Shown here piece after piece: positions 23,141 to 35,039 of a stretch of 64,000 nucleotides of DNA. The number at the start of each line of letters is the position of its first letter. Position 1 is the stretch's first letter. The stretch is from Anaeramoeba flamelloides. Lineage: Eukaryota > Metamonada > Anaeramoebidae. The notes below the pieces were generated by a model that did no database searches, was not told the origin of the DNA, and saw only the letters and a program-made list of their open reading frames with translations. Both the position numbers and the translations under genes were made by a program. The stretch lies in contig JANTQA010000070.1 of NCBI GenBank assembly GCA_027625915.1, positions 253,001-317,000 on the forward strand, read 5' to 3'.

Positions 23141-25489
23141 ATGAATAATTTTCATTCAATAAATTCACTAGATAACGATATAAATAACTTGAGACAAAAA
23201 AATAATCAAACACTTAACGAGTGCAATTATTTAAAACGAAAGCTATTTCACCTACAGCAAGAAGTAAATAAAAAAGAGCAAGAAGCCAAAGTAGAAAGCG
23301 AAAAGGAAATCAAAAAGCTGTCTTTTGTTCTTGATCAGACAATTCATGAAACAAAATGCTCTGAACAATTAGTTCAAGAAATGAAATCAAGGTGTTCCAA
23401 CTATCGTAAACGGATACAAATCGACCAGCAACAATTCAAAGAAAACCAAGAAAATTCAAATGCAAATATAAAAAGCAATTTCAATTTGATGGACAACAGC
23501 AACTCAGATTTCTTCACAAAAAAGAATTTTAATAAAAGCCACAACCAAACAAAACGTTATCTTGGCCAAAACAGAGGATCTGGATTTGAAATTTTAAATA
23601 AGACTACAAACAGATCAATCGATCATGAATCAAAAAGAACAGGACAAAAATTTAATACACTTACACACAAGCAAAAACTTTACCAAAGGAGCAACCAAAA
23701 AAAAAGAAATTTAACGAATAACAACAGGCCACTACGGTTCAATAACAAATTAAGGCTCTATTCGCAACCTCAATTTCCCTTACCAAAGCAGCCACAACCA
23801 AACTCTGCTAAAAAATCAACACCACCAGCTTCTTTATCGACCTCAACACAATTACAAAAGAAGCCTAATATCCAAAAAAAGCCATTTTTTATTCTTCTTA
23901 CACCCAACCAAAATTCAAACAACAGCGAAAATAATAATAGAAGCAACAACAAGAATAGTAGTGTTAACAATAATATCTTTCTACGCCAATATTTGAAGAA
24001 ATCATTTTTAGAACTGTTCCAATTAATTTCCAAATTGCCAAACACGGACAAGCTCGGAAGCCAGTTACTTGATTTGTTGTCTCAAACAAATATTGAAAGT
24101 TCGGATGGTTATTTAAATCTACTTGCAAACTTTTTAATTTTCCCAAATCCAAAAATCCAACAAACAACCGCAAATATTTTATCAAAAATTTATTGTATTT
24201 CCTCAAATTATATCGATTTTTGCTTTTCAAAACTTGAAAATCTGAATGATTTGAATTTTAGTACTGATCTAAATTCTGATAAATTTCCAAAAAGTGGTAA
24301 CAATTATCGAAAGAATGGCAATTTAGAAATTTTGAATGGAAACAACGAGAGCGGGAATGAAAATTCCGGCTTCACAATTATTGATCTATCAATTTTCCAA
24401 TTAAAAAAATACGTAAATCAAAAAGAAAAAAAAAATGTAGTTATTGCGATACTCGAATTATTAATTATATTATCGAAATATTCAAAATTAAGTCAACTTG
24501 AATATTTCTCTCCTTTTATTACTGAGGGGATATTTGTAAAATTATTAAAATTCCCAAAGGTGCGAGTAAAAATCCAAACTTTAAAACTATTAAGGATCAT
24601 TATTCGTCAATCTACAAATTGGGAAAAATTTTGTAGCAATAGTAATAATATTAGCCACATGGAAAACATAAATAAATTCCTAAATGAGAAAGATTTAAAA
24701 AAGGAAGTTAGAAAAAAAATCGATATCAAAAAAGAGGGGAGTAAAAGGGGGATAAAAAACGAAAATGAAAATGAAAATAAAAATAAAAATGCAAAGGAAA
24801 ATGAAAATGAAAAGGAAAAGGAAAAGGAAAAGGAAACGATGAATTTAAATCAAAATTTCAATCCGGTTTTTTCATTAGCCATAATAACAAGTTTTTTGGG
24901 AGAGAATGGCAATGATAAAAAAAGTAAAAAGGATAAAAAATGTAAAAAAAGTTCTGAAACACTCATAAAAAAGAATTTATCAAATTCACAATTCGGTCAA
25001 AAAAATCAAAGAAAAAAATTACAAAAAAAAAAAAAATTATTATTTATTTTAAAATCTGAATGCATAGCACTCTGTTTGGAAATAATCACTCGTTATCCAA
25101 AATCACTGGCCTTTTTTTTAAAAACAAATTTATTGGTTAATTTAGTTCTCGTATTTGAAAATACAATCCTACTTCTAAAAAAAAAGGATCTTCTTTCAAC
25201 TACAACTACTTCAAATTGCTTTTCTCGTATCATCGAATTACTCTCTTGTTTTTTAATAAATAATAGTATTATTTTTTTTGAAAATATCGGAATAGCCAAG
25301 CAATCTTTAATTAGACTATCATTCAAAGTTTTGGAAAAATTGAAAAGTGAGAAAAATGATTTATTGTCAAGGGAAATGAAACAAACTATTCATCAACTTC
25401 AAATTGTGCATCAATTGATACAGTCCGAAAAAAAAGACTTTGAGAATACTCCTTCTTCACAATTAAGTGATCCGGATATTTGGAATTAA
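23141..25489 (+). CDS. Coiled-coil plus helical-repeat protein, unidentified
   Basis: A 782-residue single-exon gene; a stop directly precedes the ATG in frame. Residues about 10-110 form a coiled coil rich in E, K and Q. Residues 110-290 are low-complexity (N, Q, K, P, S). From about 290 there are repeated amphipathic helices typical of an ARM/HEAT-like solenoid (FLRQYLKKSFLELFQLIS, KNVVIAILELLIILSKYSKL, RVKIQTLKLLRIIIRQ, ECIALCLEIITRYPKSLAFF). A lysine/glutamate-rich insert with NENENK and EKEKEK runs (about 535-570) splits them. It ends in the acidic tail LSDPDIWN. The layout of an N-terminal coil followed by a C-terminal helical solenoid resembles ATRIP/Ddc2, the ATR checkpoint partner, but I see no diagnostic motif, so this is only a suggestion. 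Certain as a gene; function unknown. Confidence 0.8.
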   Translation: MNNFHSINSLDNDINNLRQKNNQTLNECNYLKRKLFHLQQEVNKKEQEAKVESEKEIKKLSFVLDQTIHETKCSEQLVQEMKSRCSNYRKRIQIDQQQFKENQENSNANIKSNFNLMDNSNSDFFTKKNFNKSHNQTKRYLGQNRGSGFEILNKTTNRSIDHESKRTGQKFNTLTHKQKLYQRSNQKKRNLTNNNRPLRFNNKLRLYSQPQFPLPKQPQPNSAKKSTPPASLSTSTQLQKKPNIQKKPFFILLTPNQNSNNSENNNRSNNKNSSVNNNIFLRQYLKKSFLELFQLISKLPNTDKLGSQLLDLLSQTNIESSDGYLNLLANFLIFPNPKIQQTTANILSKIYCISSNYIDFCFSKLENLNDLNFSTDLNSDKFPKSGNNYRKNGNLEILNGNNESGNENSGFTIIDLSIFQLKKYVNQKEKKNVVIAILELLIILSKYSKLSQLEYFSPFITEGIFVKLLKFPKVRVKIQTLKLLRIIIRQSTNWEKFCSNSNNISHMENINKFLNEKDLKKEVRKKIDIKKEGSKRGIKNENENENKNKNAKENENEKEKEKEKETMNLNQNFNPVFSLAIITSFLGENGNDKKSKKDKKCKKSSETLIKKNLSNSQFGQKNQRKKLQKKKKLLFILKSECIALCLEIITRYPKSLAFFLKTNLLVNLVLVFENTILLLKKKDLLSTTTTSNCFSRIIELLSCFLINNSIIFFENIGIAKQSLIRLSFKVLEKLKSEKNDLLSREMKQTIHQLQIVHQLIQSEKKDFENTPSSQLSDPDIWN

Positions 25490-25592
25490 AATCATAGCAT
25501 ATTACGGCCTCGTAAACAATTAAGATGAATTTAATCGTTTATTTAATAATAAATCTTATTTTTGTTTTTAATTCATTGAATATTATTTATTT

Positions 25593-25594
25593 GT

Positions 25595-25633
<39 letters not shown>

Positions 25634-25636
25634 TTT
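25593..25636. repeat. TTTA tetranucleotide microsatellite
   Basis: About eleven near-perfect TTTA units, about 100 bases downstream of the stop of the coiled-coil gene. Confidence 0.9.
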
Positions 25637-27680
25637 TCATCATAACCATTTCGATAATAAGGAGAAGCTTATAAAATAAACCAACTTTATGTAGAAATGG
25701 TAATTTAATAGCGTTTTCAGTTTGATTCAATATATTCTCGTAAATCTTTTTTGTAAAAAAAAATTTTTTTTTAAATATAAATAATCCTAAATATTGTAAT
25801 TTTAATGACAAATAGAAAAAATATTTATCAAGTTATCTTTTAGCGAGAATGGGGATTATCAATTTTTTTTTTTTTTTTTTGCTGATATTATTTAATATTT
25901 CTCAAAATATTAAAAAACCACAATGATCCATAAATTCGTTAAAATCAAAAATAAGTTGTAAAAAATCCAGTTAAACAATTATTATTTATTTCAATATTAA
26001 ATTTTATTAACTTTAAAAATTGAAAAAAAATTCCTTAAGAAATATTCAAAAACTACACAATTGGGGTTTTATTATTTAAAATTTGTGGCAAGATACAAAA
26101 TTATGGGATCAGTCTTCTACTACAACAATGCAAAATTTTAAAATATGATATTGGTGGTATTCTCTACTTACAAAGTTTGTATCTACCAAGTGTCAAAAAA
26201 TTCTGATCGACTAAGAAAGTCATAAAAGAAAATTAATTTCGTGAGATCAATTTTTTTTTCCATTTTTTCCGAAAAAGAAAACGATTTAAATTCATTTTAT
26301 TTCTCACATTATAACAAGTTTTTACCCCGTTTATTGACATTTTGATCATTGTTATACTTTAACAAGTCTATTTTACCAGTAATATTAGTATAAATATATT
26401 TTTTTCTTTTTTAAGTAGAACTTTTGGTTAACCTAAAAATTGATATATTCGACGGATTAAAAAATAATTTTATTTATTTAAGAATATTAGTTATTATAAT
26501 AAAAGTTTTAAAGTCATGTTAAAATTCTACATAGTTATTTTGTTTTTGTATTAAGATAAAATTCGATTTTTCAAAATAAAATTTTCTTGAAGATATTTGG
26601 GAATTAGTTATTTTTATCCACAAAATTCAAAATCAATTTTTTTCTTTCAAAAATGGTTTGAATTGTTATAAGGATTCTTGTGAATAAGACCAAACAATTT
26701 GTTAAAAAATTTTTTCAAAATTTTGAAAATTTTTTTTCAGTTTTTGAAAAACAAAAAACAACTTTTTCAAAACATTAAAGAAAAAAATTTTTTTGAATAA
26801 TAGATCTCAATTTAATTGATAAACTGTAGTTAAGCTTCTACCAAATATTAATTTATTGAATCATCTATGTACACAATAAGTTTCATTGGTTAATATTTGA
26901 ATTGAAATATTAACCAAAGAAAAAGAAAACAAATAAAAAATTTGCTTTCGAAATCAATACTTTCAAAAATAAAACGAAAAATATGTTTTCCCATTTTCAA
27001 GAATTAAAATAATACTTAAACAAAATAATAGGTTACTTTTTTTTGTTTTATATTGGAAATATGCAAATTTTGAATTTCAAATACGAGACCAAAATCAATA
27101 AATTGTTTAAATGAGGTTAAGTCATCCATTTCAAAAAGTCTAAAGACAAATTACCAAAAAAAAAAAAATTTTCAAGATCTTGACCAGATTTCATTTTATT
27201 TTCAAAAACAACTGCTCTCTACAATCTGATTTTATTCAATTTGTATATATAATTCTGGAATGATAGTTAAATATGTGAAAACTATTTTAATAAGTAAAAA
27301 AAAAAAAATTAGATTAGTGAAAATCGGTAAAATTCTTACTAATTTTTATTTTAAACACTCGAACAATTAGCTTGTTCAATTCCCATAATCTCTGAAATTT
27401 TAAATCAAAAACTTATTTTATCGGTAATTGTATAAAATTAAGATATTTGTTATTTTAAATTAAAAAAACATGAATCAAAAAAAAAAAAAAAAAATAGAAT
27501 TTTTCAAATTATAACCTCTTACAAAGTAAAAAATATTTAAATCACAATATAAACTTTGGAAAAATAACATAAAACATATAATGATCAAAATTATTTTTAA
27601 TAAAGTTTTTATGGGGAAACAAAATAGATAATTATTTCAATTTAATTTATTATTCAAATATTCTTTTTTCTCTATACTTA

Positions 27681-28874
27681 ATAGAGTTTTTGATGATCTC
27701 ATATTTAATTCACGATAAAGTTACAAAAATCACGATAAAATAACAAATTATAATATTCTAAAAAATTGTGATTATTATTAAAAAATCGTGATAAATTTCA
27801 AAATATGGCTATTTAAAAGTAATCGCGATCTAATAGTTGATGTTTTTTTGGGCAAATTGAGTAATATTTTCAAAAAGAAATAATTTTTAAGATCAAAAAA
27901 TAGATGAGGTGAAAAAACAGTTATTCTTTGAAAAAACAACAAAAAAGATAGTTGATTCCAATCAAGGATCAGATCAAAGGGTTTTGCTGTATTTTGTTTA
28001 GTTTGGTTACCAAACTTATCGATCCTTTTAGATCAACAACAATAATAACTAAAGATAAATAAATAGTATCTCGATTTATTGTGGTGAGGGAAATTATCTT
28101 GAATAAAAGAGCTTCTAAAACAACCAACCCTTTATCTGTTCTTTAAAGAATGTGTTCTTGAGGTTAAAATATTTTCAAAATTCTCTGAAAACTGATAGCC
28201 ATGGATATCTTTTCAAAGGCATTCACAACAATATTAACCTGATGATCACCAAGAATTAAGATTTTTTCTAGAATTATTGTCTTCTTATTCTTCTTCTTTG
28301 GGCATCTTTTTCTTGGTCAGAAAACACAACTAGAGCTTAAGGGTTTTTGTTTGATCGATCTCCAATAAGAAGTAAAATTACCCTAGTTCTTTTTGATTAT
28401 TTAAAATTGTAAAAATAACAACTCCATTTTAAAAAAAGGCATCTATTTTACCTACAAATGTATTTTTGAAATGGATAATTATTAGTATTGTCATAAAATT
28501 TCATTGAGATTTTATATTTTGTTAAAAAAAAATGAAAAAAATAATTTTTTTTTACTACAAAAAAATTTATTGTGTTAATAAAAGTTTTCTGTCTTTCAAA
28601 TATTTCAAACACTCAAAGACAAATCACAGCTCTTTCAAACCCTTCCTAATATTTTTAAAGGGGAGTAGTGTTGTAAAAGTCAAGAGATTTTTTTAAGGTG
28701 ATTTCAAAAAAATAATTTTTCATTTTTTCAAGATAATTATTTTATCACTATAAAGTGGAATATTGTGGTTTTATGATTTTTCACAATAAAGTTGGACGAA
28801 TGGTGATTTTTTAATACTATAGTGATTTTATTGTTAATATCATGATAATAAATGTTATCATCAAAAACTCTAAT
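27681..28874. mobile_element. Possible TIR element
   Basis: TAGAGTTTTTGATGAT at 27682 recurs inverted at about 28858-28874. Beyond it, both ends hold short CACGATAA/CACTATA-type stretches at comparable distances (27710-27760 and 28740-28830). The 1.2 kb interior has no intact ORF. Target duplications are not evident. Confidence 0.4.
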
Positions 28875-30150
28875 ATTTGGTAAATTTGAGAAAAAAAAAT
28901 AAAATTTCATTGGAAAATTCCACTATAACATTAAACAAAAAAATAAAATTAATTGAAATATTTATATATGTCCTTAATATAAAAAAGCACTATTTTTTTT
29001 TGATTAATATTTTTCGGAATCTGGCTTTAAACTAAATTCAATTAACTACTGGGATAAAAATTTTTTATAACCAAAACAATCTCAACTTTTGAATATCGAA
29101 AATATTTTTTCAAATTACTATGAACTTTTTTATTTTTTTTTTTGAAAAATTGGGGTTGAGGAAATTTTGAAATCAAAGAATAAGTTAATATACTAAATTA
29201 TAATTTTTTTACAGAGAGTTTATATTTTTTAAATAACTTTTTTTTTAATTTAACCAGTTAGAAATTAGAAAAAAATTGAACACCAAATTAGTCCCTTTTG
29301 TAAAAATAAAATTCCCATAATTTAGGATTTGTTAAAGTAAATGAGTTAAAATAAGATATTGTATATAAAAATATACATAATTTCAAGTTTGAATTCAATC
29401 ATTTTGACAAAAACTGTTTTCAAGAAAAAGTTAAATGGAAACATTATTTATTTTTATTTTTTCATTTAGTTTTTTTAATTTTTTTATAGAAGTGATTTGA
29501 TCAGTTTTCCATTTTTAGTGTTTTTTGGGTTGTAGGGACATAAATATATATATAATAAGAAAATAAAAAATAAAAATGGAAAATTTCGAATAATTATATT
29601 TCTTAAACTTTTTGTTTAATTTTTCTCACTTAAAAAGCAAATATATTGATTTGCATCTTTATTTTCATTCTAAAAATTGAATTTTGAATTTTTCATAGTT
29701 AGAAAACACAAGATTATAAAAAAAACTAAACGAAAATAATTGAAAATAAAAAATAATTGAAATAGTATATATAAACACCGGTACTAAATAAATCACCCCG
29801 AGAAGTGGTGAAATATGTTGCCTAGCTTTTCTATTATTCATTGGTGTTAAGCAAAATCAAATATTTTACTTGTGTCTTTATATTACTAGTAAAGTTAAAG
29901 TTTAGTTTTAATTTAAAAAAATGGGGTAAAAAATTTTTTTTTAATCTGGTCTTTTCAATGAAAAAAACCTAATAAGCCAGAAAACTGATTATTAATAACT
30001 AATTGTGAATTTTACATTTATTTATACTATTTGTATCATGTTTTATACCTGCTCTGTTAATTGTAACAACTCGGGATATTTTTTAATTTTGGTAATGTAA
30101 AAGATATTGTTATTTTATTATTCTAATATTTTAATTATTTTTCTTCTTCT

Positions 30151-30484
30151 CTATTTTTTACTTTCACGTTTCAAAGGCATAAATTGAAACCCGTAGTTGT
30201 CTTCCAATCGTTTGCAAAAGTTCTTTATATTGTTTACATTAATAGTGTTCAGAGTGAGAATTCTAAACAAAGGTAATACTGAAGAATTGGAAAGAGAAAA
30301 GGAAACAAAAATGTTATCCCTTTGAGATTGCAAATACTAGTATTGATAAATCAAGCCAAAGAAAGGATACATTTCGTCCAAGTAGGAGAGTTCAGTCTTT
30401 CCAAATTTATCATTAATTTGAAACACTAAAGGACTGTTCTTGAAAAGTTCCGATGGGAAACATTTGAAAAGTTTAGTGATCCTT
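30151..30484 (-). pseudogene. Broken coding fragment of unknown family downstream of SYS1
   Basis: One minus-strand frame reads about 110 codons with protein-like composition, better than surrounding DNA: LFKCFPSELFKNSPLVFQIN, then LSYLDEMYPFFGLIYQY, one in-frame TAG (30339-30337), then about 60 codons ending LEDNYGFQFMPLKRESKK. It has no in-frame ATG before the TAG and starts after a stop, so it is either a gene relic or the last part of a spliced gene. SYS1 (30598-31308), on the same strand, leaves only about 110 bases upstream. The TAG is unlikely to be sense because SYS1 itself ends in TAG. I do not recognise the family. Confidence 0.45.
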
Positions 30485-30597
30485 CTTCATTTGTTTTTTT
30501 GAAGAAATCAGATTGAAAAAAAAATAGTAAAAAAGAAAAAAAGTTGATTTCGAAAGAAGAAATTAAGAATTATTATTTTGAAGTCAAGTTACTGAAA

Positions 30598-31308
30598 CTA
30601 AATATCAAAAAGAGAGTCAAGAGCCTTATTTGGTTCCTTTGACTTTGATTTTTTTTCTGCTTTTTTAATTTCCTTGAGTTGTTTTTTCGTAAGTTTCTTT
30701 TCTTCAAGTTCGATTGCTCCATCTGAAATTTCTTCATATTCTGACTCTGAGGACTCGTCTTTACCACCTCCTGCAAGACCACTTTCGTAAGCCATTGTTT
30801 CAAATTTAAAGCCAACAAAGTAATAGAGGATGCCAGTACAGAAGAGTGCAAAGAGACTTGAAAACCACCAAGCGCCGCTGTCTGGGAACTTTTGGTTCAC
30901 GCAAGAAACAATTACAAAATGGAAGAAAAACCAGGTCATAATGAAATCGTAAGTCCTTCTCGAGTCACCGATCGCGATTACAAGGAAAAAGGCTTGTGCA
31001 AAGGATGCCAAGACATGCGAAAAGGTTGTTATCAGCCCTCGGTTTGTTATAAAGTTTTGTTCATCGGAGTGGAACATCTGTGTGGCCGTTAAGGGTTCGC
31101 CAATCGTTGCGTTGAATGTGCACACGACGAGCATCACAAAGAAATAATAGGACGCCTGAACAAGGATGATTTTCAAGAGGGTAACCCACGGGTTAAACTC
31201 TAAGATGTCAGCCCTTGTTTGTTTGTGTTCAGTGCGAATAGATTTAAGAATCAGTAAAGCAAAAAGAAGCCCAACAATAATAAAAAGATACCACAAAGAA
31301 TCGCTCAT
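30598..31308 (-). CDS. SYS1: SYS1 homologue, Golgi integral membrane protein
   Basis: SYS1 is a small polytopic Golgi protein that recruits the Arl3/ARFRP1 GTPase and so supports Golgi-endosome traffic. This 236-residue single-exon gene carries the family core at about residues 35-175: FNPWVTLLKIILVQASYYFF (family pattern DPLLILSQIVLMQTVYY), then TATQMF (family SLDQMF), a long membrane helix, and YDFIMTWFFFHFVIVSC...FPDSGAWWFSSL (family LDFTVTVHFFHLLGCWFY...FPSALTWWLV). It has an extra N-terminal membrane helix (WYLFIIVGLLFALLIL) and a charged C-terminal tail of about 55 residues rich in E, S and K, both absent from the animal protein. I start at the ATG at 31308. GC content is visibly higher than in flanking DNA. 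Confidence 0.92.
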   Translation of the reverse strand: MSDSLWYLFIIVGLLFALLILKSIRTEHKQTRADILEFNPWVTLLKIILVQASYYFFVMLVVCTFNATIGEPLTATQMFHSDEQNFITNRGLITTFSHVLASFAQAFFLVIAIGDSRRTYDFIMTWFFFHFVIVSCVNQKFPDSGAWWFSSLFALFCTGILYYFVGFKFETMAYESGLAGGGKDESSESEYEEISDGAIELEEKKLTKKQLKEIKKAEKKSKSKEPNKALDSLFDI

Positions 31309-31636
31309 CAAGAAAGTTTTTTATTGTTTGTTAATTTTATGAAGAGAAGGGAAAACAAGACTTGGTAAACAAATTGAAGTTAGTGTGTATTTTTTTTTGA
31401 GAAAAACAAAGTTAGAAATGAAATTGGTTCAAAGATTGTTCGATCTATAAAGTAAATTTGAAAAAATTTTAATTCATAAAAAATGAAAAAATCTTTCGTT
31501 TTTTTCACAAAAAAGAATTTCACAAATCTGTAGTCACTTTTTTTGCTTGACAACACTTTTGTTTTTCTAAATTTGTTCCACATTTTGAAATGGAATTACA
31601 AAATCAAAATTGAACAACTTTCAATTTAAAAGTTTT

Positions 31637-31782
31637 TTATAATTCGAACTTTGCAAAACATGCAATTTGAACCACTTTCCCTTTTTCGGTTTTCATAAAA
31701 AGAGTTACTGGTTTCTGAAAGTTAACAAATATTATTGGTTTTAGATAGTTATCAAAAATTTCAATAAAATTCAAAATGTTAT
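31637..31782 (-). CDS. Possible orphan terminal exon
   Basis: After an AG acceptor-like site, the minus strand reads about 48 codons with protein-like composition: FIEIFDNYLKPIIFVNFQ, then KPVTLFMKTEKGKVVQIACF and a TAA stop. The alternating hydrophobic pattern suggests beta strands. No matching upstream exon was found, and the family is not recognised. It may be the last exon of a gene whose other exons I missed, or a relic. Confidence 0.25.
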
Positions 31783-32329
31783 CTTATGTTTATTATTATT
31801 TTTTACCCTTTTTTCGACTTATAAAAGTTTGTATCAAGTATTTGTAATTTGAAAAAATTTGAAAGAATACCAAGGACTGAAATCTTGTATACCTTCAGTA
31901 TGAAAGATCCAAAAAGTATTGAAATTGTTTCAATATGGATTATGCTATTCTTGTCGTTTTTTGATTTAACTCTTTTTTTTGAAATGTTATTTTAATTTTG
32001 TGTTGAAAAAACAAGAGAATCATATTAGAAAACAACCCAAAAAAGACTAAACTACATTTCTTCTTCAGTGATAAGGTTCAGTACTTTGGAATGAATTTCA
32101 GGTCAAATTTTCTCAACAAAAATAAATCAAAAATTTTTATTTTTTTAAGGGTGTAACTTTCGCATAGAATCATCTATTTTCAAATTATGTAGTAATTGGG
32201 TACAAATGGTGTTAGTGTTACATCTTTCAAATAGTAATAAAAAATCTATTTTGAATATTATTAAACAATTAACAATCACAATTTTTACGAAGGATCAAAA
32301 TTAAAATTTATCAGATTTATAAAAAAACT

Positions 32330-32450
32330 TTTTTTTATTGATGGAAGAAGTGTAAATTACACTCTAAATTTCCTTTTACTTGAATTTTTGCAAATATAAT
32401 TCAAGCGAAAAATTATAGAGTTCACGATTGTTCAAGAGGACGACTCGCCC
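32330..32450. repeat. Dispersed repeat, copy 1 (partner 48365-48480)
   Basis: GGAAGAAGTGTAAATTACAC aligns with GGAAGAAGTGTGAAATATGC at about 48372, and similarity continues for about 110 bases to AGAGGAC. Both can be read on the plus strand as GRSVxYxL, then a stop, then a basic helix, so they could be relics of one protein family. Confidence 0.4.
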
Positions 32451-33967
32451 GAATTTTTTTATGATTAAAAAGCAAGACCCAAAAAATTAAAAAGAAAAAA
32501 GAAAAAGAAAAAAAAACAGAAAAGAAATTCAAAAAGTGTTTATAAGATGCAATTAGTAAAAAATTAAATAAAAAAAACACAATAAATGTTATTTTTTATT
32601 AAGAATGTCAAAAAAAAATTCAATTTATTTATCGTTGATTCTATTAAATTTGATAGTTGATCCTGGATATAAATTGGTATCCTTATTTAATTGTTGTAAT
32701 TTTTTTTTCTTTTTTTGATCTGATTTGCTTTAAAAATTTAATTATTTTTTTCTTTACTTGATATTCGCTTTTTTTAAATTATGCCTACTCTTGTATATGG
32801 TTTATTAATATTAGTAGGTAAGCTCTTGATCTTTTTCATTTGTGACTCTTTTTTTTTTTTTTTTTTAATAAAAAGAACATTCAGACCATTTTGGAAAAAT
32901 AAAAAATAATTAAAATATTATAAAAATCGATTCTGGTAAAATTATACTTTGAAATGATCTCGAGGAATTTTAGAAAGATTTAGATAACATTTTTATCCAA
33001 ATTCAACTTAAAATGTAAGAGAATTTCATAAAGTTTACGAATCAATTTTTTTGACACACGGAAATTCAATTAAAAAAAAACAACAATAAGATTAATAGAT
33101 TCTAGAAGAAATACAAAAATAGATCCGCAAACATATGAGAGTGTTAATAGTTATTTATAAATCACAATATTTGCAAAAAATTATAAATAAATTTCAATGC
33201 CAATAAATTAATTGTGTGTTGCCTTTTTTTGGAGATTGACGATATAAAAATACATTGGTAAATTTGTTCTAGCTCTATTAGGAATATTGATTGGTTATAA
33301 GGTTATAAATCACCATTTTATTTTATTTGGGTTCTTCTATCATAAAAAAAAACACTACTTTAATTGAATATAAATTTTTAGAAAAAAAATAATACGAATG
33401 GAACAATTTATAATATTTAAAAGATCAAATCTAATCCAAAAAACTAAAAGATGAAAAAAGAAAAATAATTGATTTTTCGGGGAATACTAATTCTTATTTA
33501 CAGAATGTGTAATTTTTATCTATAATCAATAATATTTCTATTGGTTTTTTGCCCCTCCTGTGTATTCAGGGCGTGGACCGTTTCTAGTTGGCCATGAAAA
33601 TGATAAATTTATTTTATATATATATATATATATTAATTATTTTTTTTGAAGATTTTTCCTTAATTACTCCTTTCTATAAATAAATAAATAAATAATAATT
33701 GATTTTTCAAAAATCAAAATTATTTCCATTTTGAAAGAAATTATATTATAATGATTCATTTAAATGTTATAACTCTATGGGAAATTCTGATACCAAATTT
33801 CTTTTAGATTGGTTTGAATTAGAACATATATAAATAATTTATTATCAAGTGTATATCCTTATCCTTGTTTCTTATTAGTTATTCAAAATATCTTGGTAAA
33901 AAATAATTGATATATACAATAAAATAACTAAAAAGGAAACTTTGGTAGAAACACGGTATTAATAAAA

Positions 33968-34680
33968 ACCTCGTTTCACTCAAAGAGGTCAGCCAAAATA
34001 AAATAAAAAAAACTTTTTTTCAAAGAACAAACCAACTTAAATTAGTTTCAAAATAGAGAAATAATAAACTTCCGATTAAAGTTGATGTTTTAAAAAGAAA
34101 TAGATGAAAAAAACTATACATTTTTGAAAAAAAATAAAATGTTTGAAAAAATTTTGATCCATTTCATACGAAAGCACTGGTAGAATATTTCTCAATTGCT
34201 TTTGTGGATGACAATTGTTTACAATAAGATATCTAAATTTTCACAATATTCATTTTTAAAAGAAATTCTATAGCCTCACTTTTCTTCAAGTTAATTTTGG
34301 GTTTTCAATTTTTTTCTTGGAATTGGTTTTCTGAAAAAAAGAAAATAATAATAAATAAATAAAAAATCATACAAGTAGTTTTTCCTAAATTAAAAATAAT
34401 AATTCTGAATAAATGAAAAAAAAAAGATTTAGATCTAGAAAATGAAAATTTATTATAAGAAGAATTCATGATTTAACTTAAAGAATTTGTTCTATTTCTT
34501 CAAGAAAATTGTACCCCTTTAACTGAAAAAGAGTTTAGTTTGTTCAGGTATTTCATTTATGAATATCAACTCTATTCTGAAGTTTATTATTTCTCTTGTT
34601 TCCAAAGAATCTTAAATTGGTTTGTTCTTTAAAAAAATAAATTTTTCATTTTTGGCTGGTCACTTTGAGTGATCTGAGGT
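33968..34680. mobile_element. Foldback TIR element, most symmetrical copy
   Basis: A 713-bp element with about 130-bp inverted arms. The left arm has TTTCACTCAAAGAGGTCAGC, AAAGAACAAACCAACTTAAA and GAGAAATAATAAACTTC; the right arm (34550-34680) is its inverse, ending GGCTGGTCACTTTGAGTGAT. It has no ORF. The inner boundary GACTGAAAAAGAGTTT-type motif is the outer end in other copies, so the family exists with and without the second arm. Confidence 0.75.
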
Positions 34681-35039
34681 TTACATCTATTGAGAACAAA
34701 TAAAATAAAAAACACACTTCTAGCTAAAATTTGTGTTTTCAAAATAATTTTTTAAAATAATCTGATTTGTTATATTTTTTTTATTAAGAATTGAATTTTG
34801 AGTTTTGAAAAAGTAAAACTGAAAGTTCAAAATTAAAATTTATAAAAATAAAAAAAATAAAAACACTCGTAGTAATAAAGGCGTTAATTCGAAACTTTTT
34901 ACCGTTTTGAAAAGGATATTCATAATAAATAAAAGAAAAAAAAAATATAAATAAAAATTAAAAGAAAGAAGCCTAAATATTCCAATATTTCATATTCTTG
35001 ATTGTTTAAATATTTAATCTTCTTAATTGTCTAAAAGAT

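Larger units (their letters stand above)
25490..30150. other. Non-coding stretch
   Basis: No intact gene was seen. It holds a TTTA microsatellite (25593-25636) and a possible TIR element (27681-28874) that encloses a faint GTPase-like reading frame. The rest is AT-rich filler. Confidence 0.5.
31309..35039. other. Non-coding stretch between SYS1 and the polytopic protein gene
   Basis: No complete gene. It holds a possible exon fragment (31637-31782), one copy of a dispersed repeat (32330-32450), a foldback element (33968-34680), and a short GC-richer patch at about 33550-33600 without recognisable RNA structure. Confidence 0.5.

Noticed and set aside
30337-30339. TAG reassigned to an amino acid
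   Set aside because: SYS1, an otherwise normal gene next to it, ends with TAG at the expected place, so TAG acts as a stop in this genome.
31840-32000. 53-codon plus-strand frame (IPRTEILYTFSMKDP...)
   Set aside because: Composition is fair, but there is no start, no family and no partner exon; kept out as a likely chance frame.
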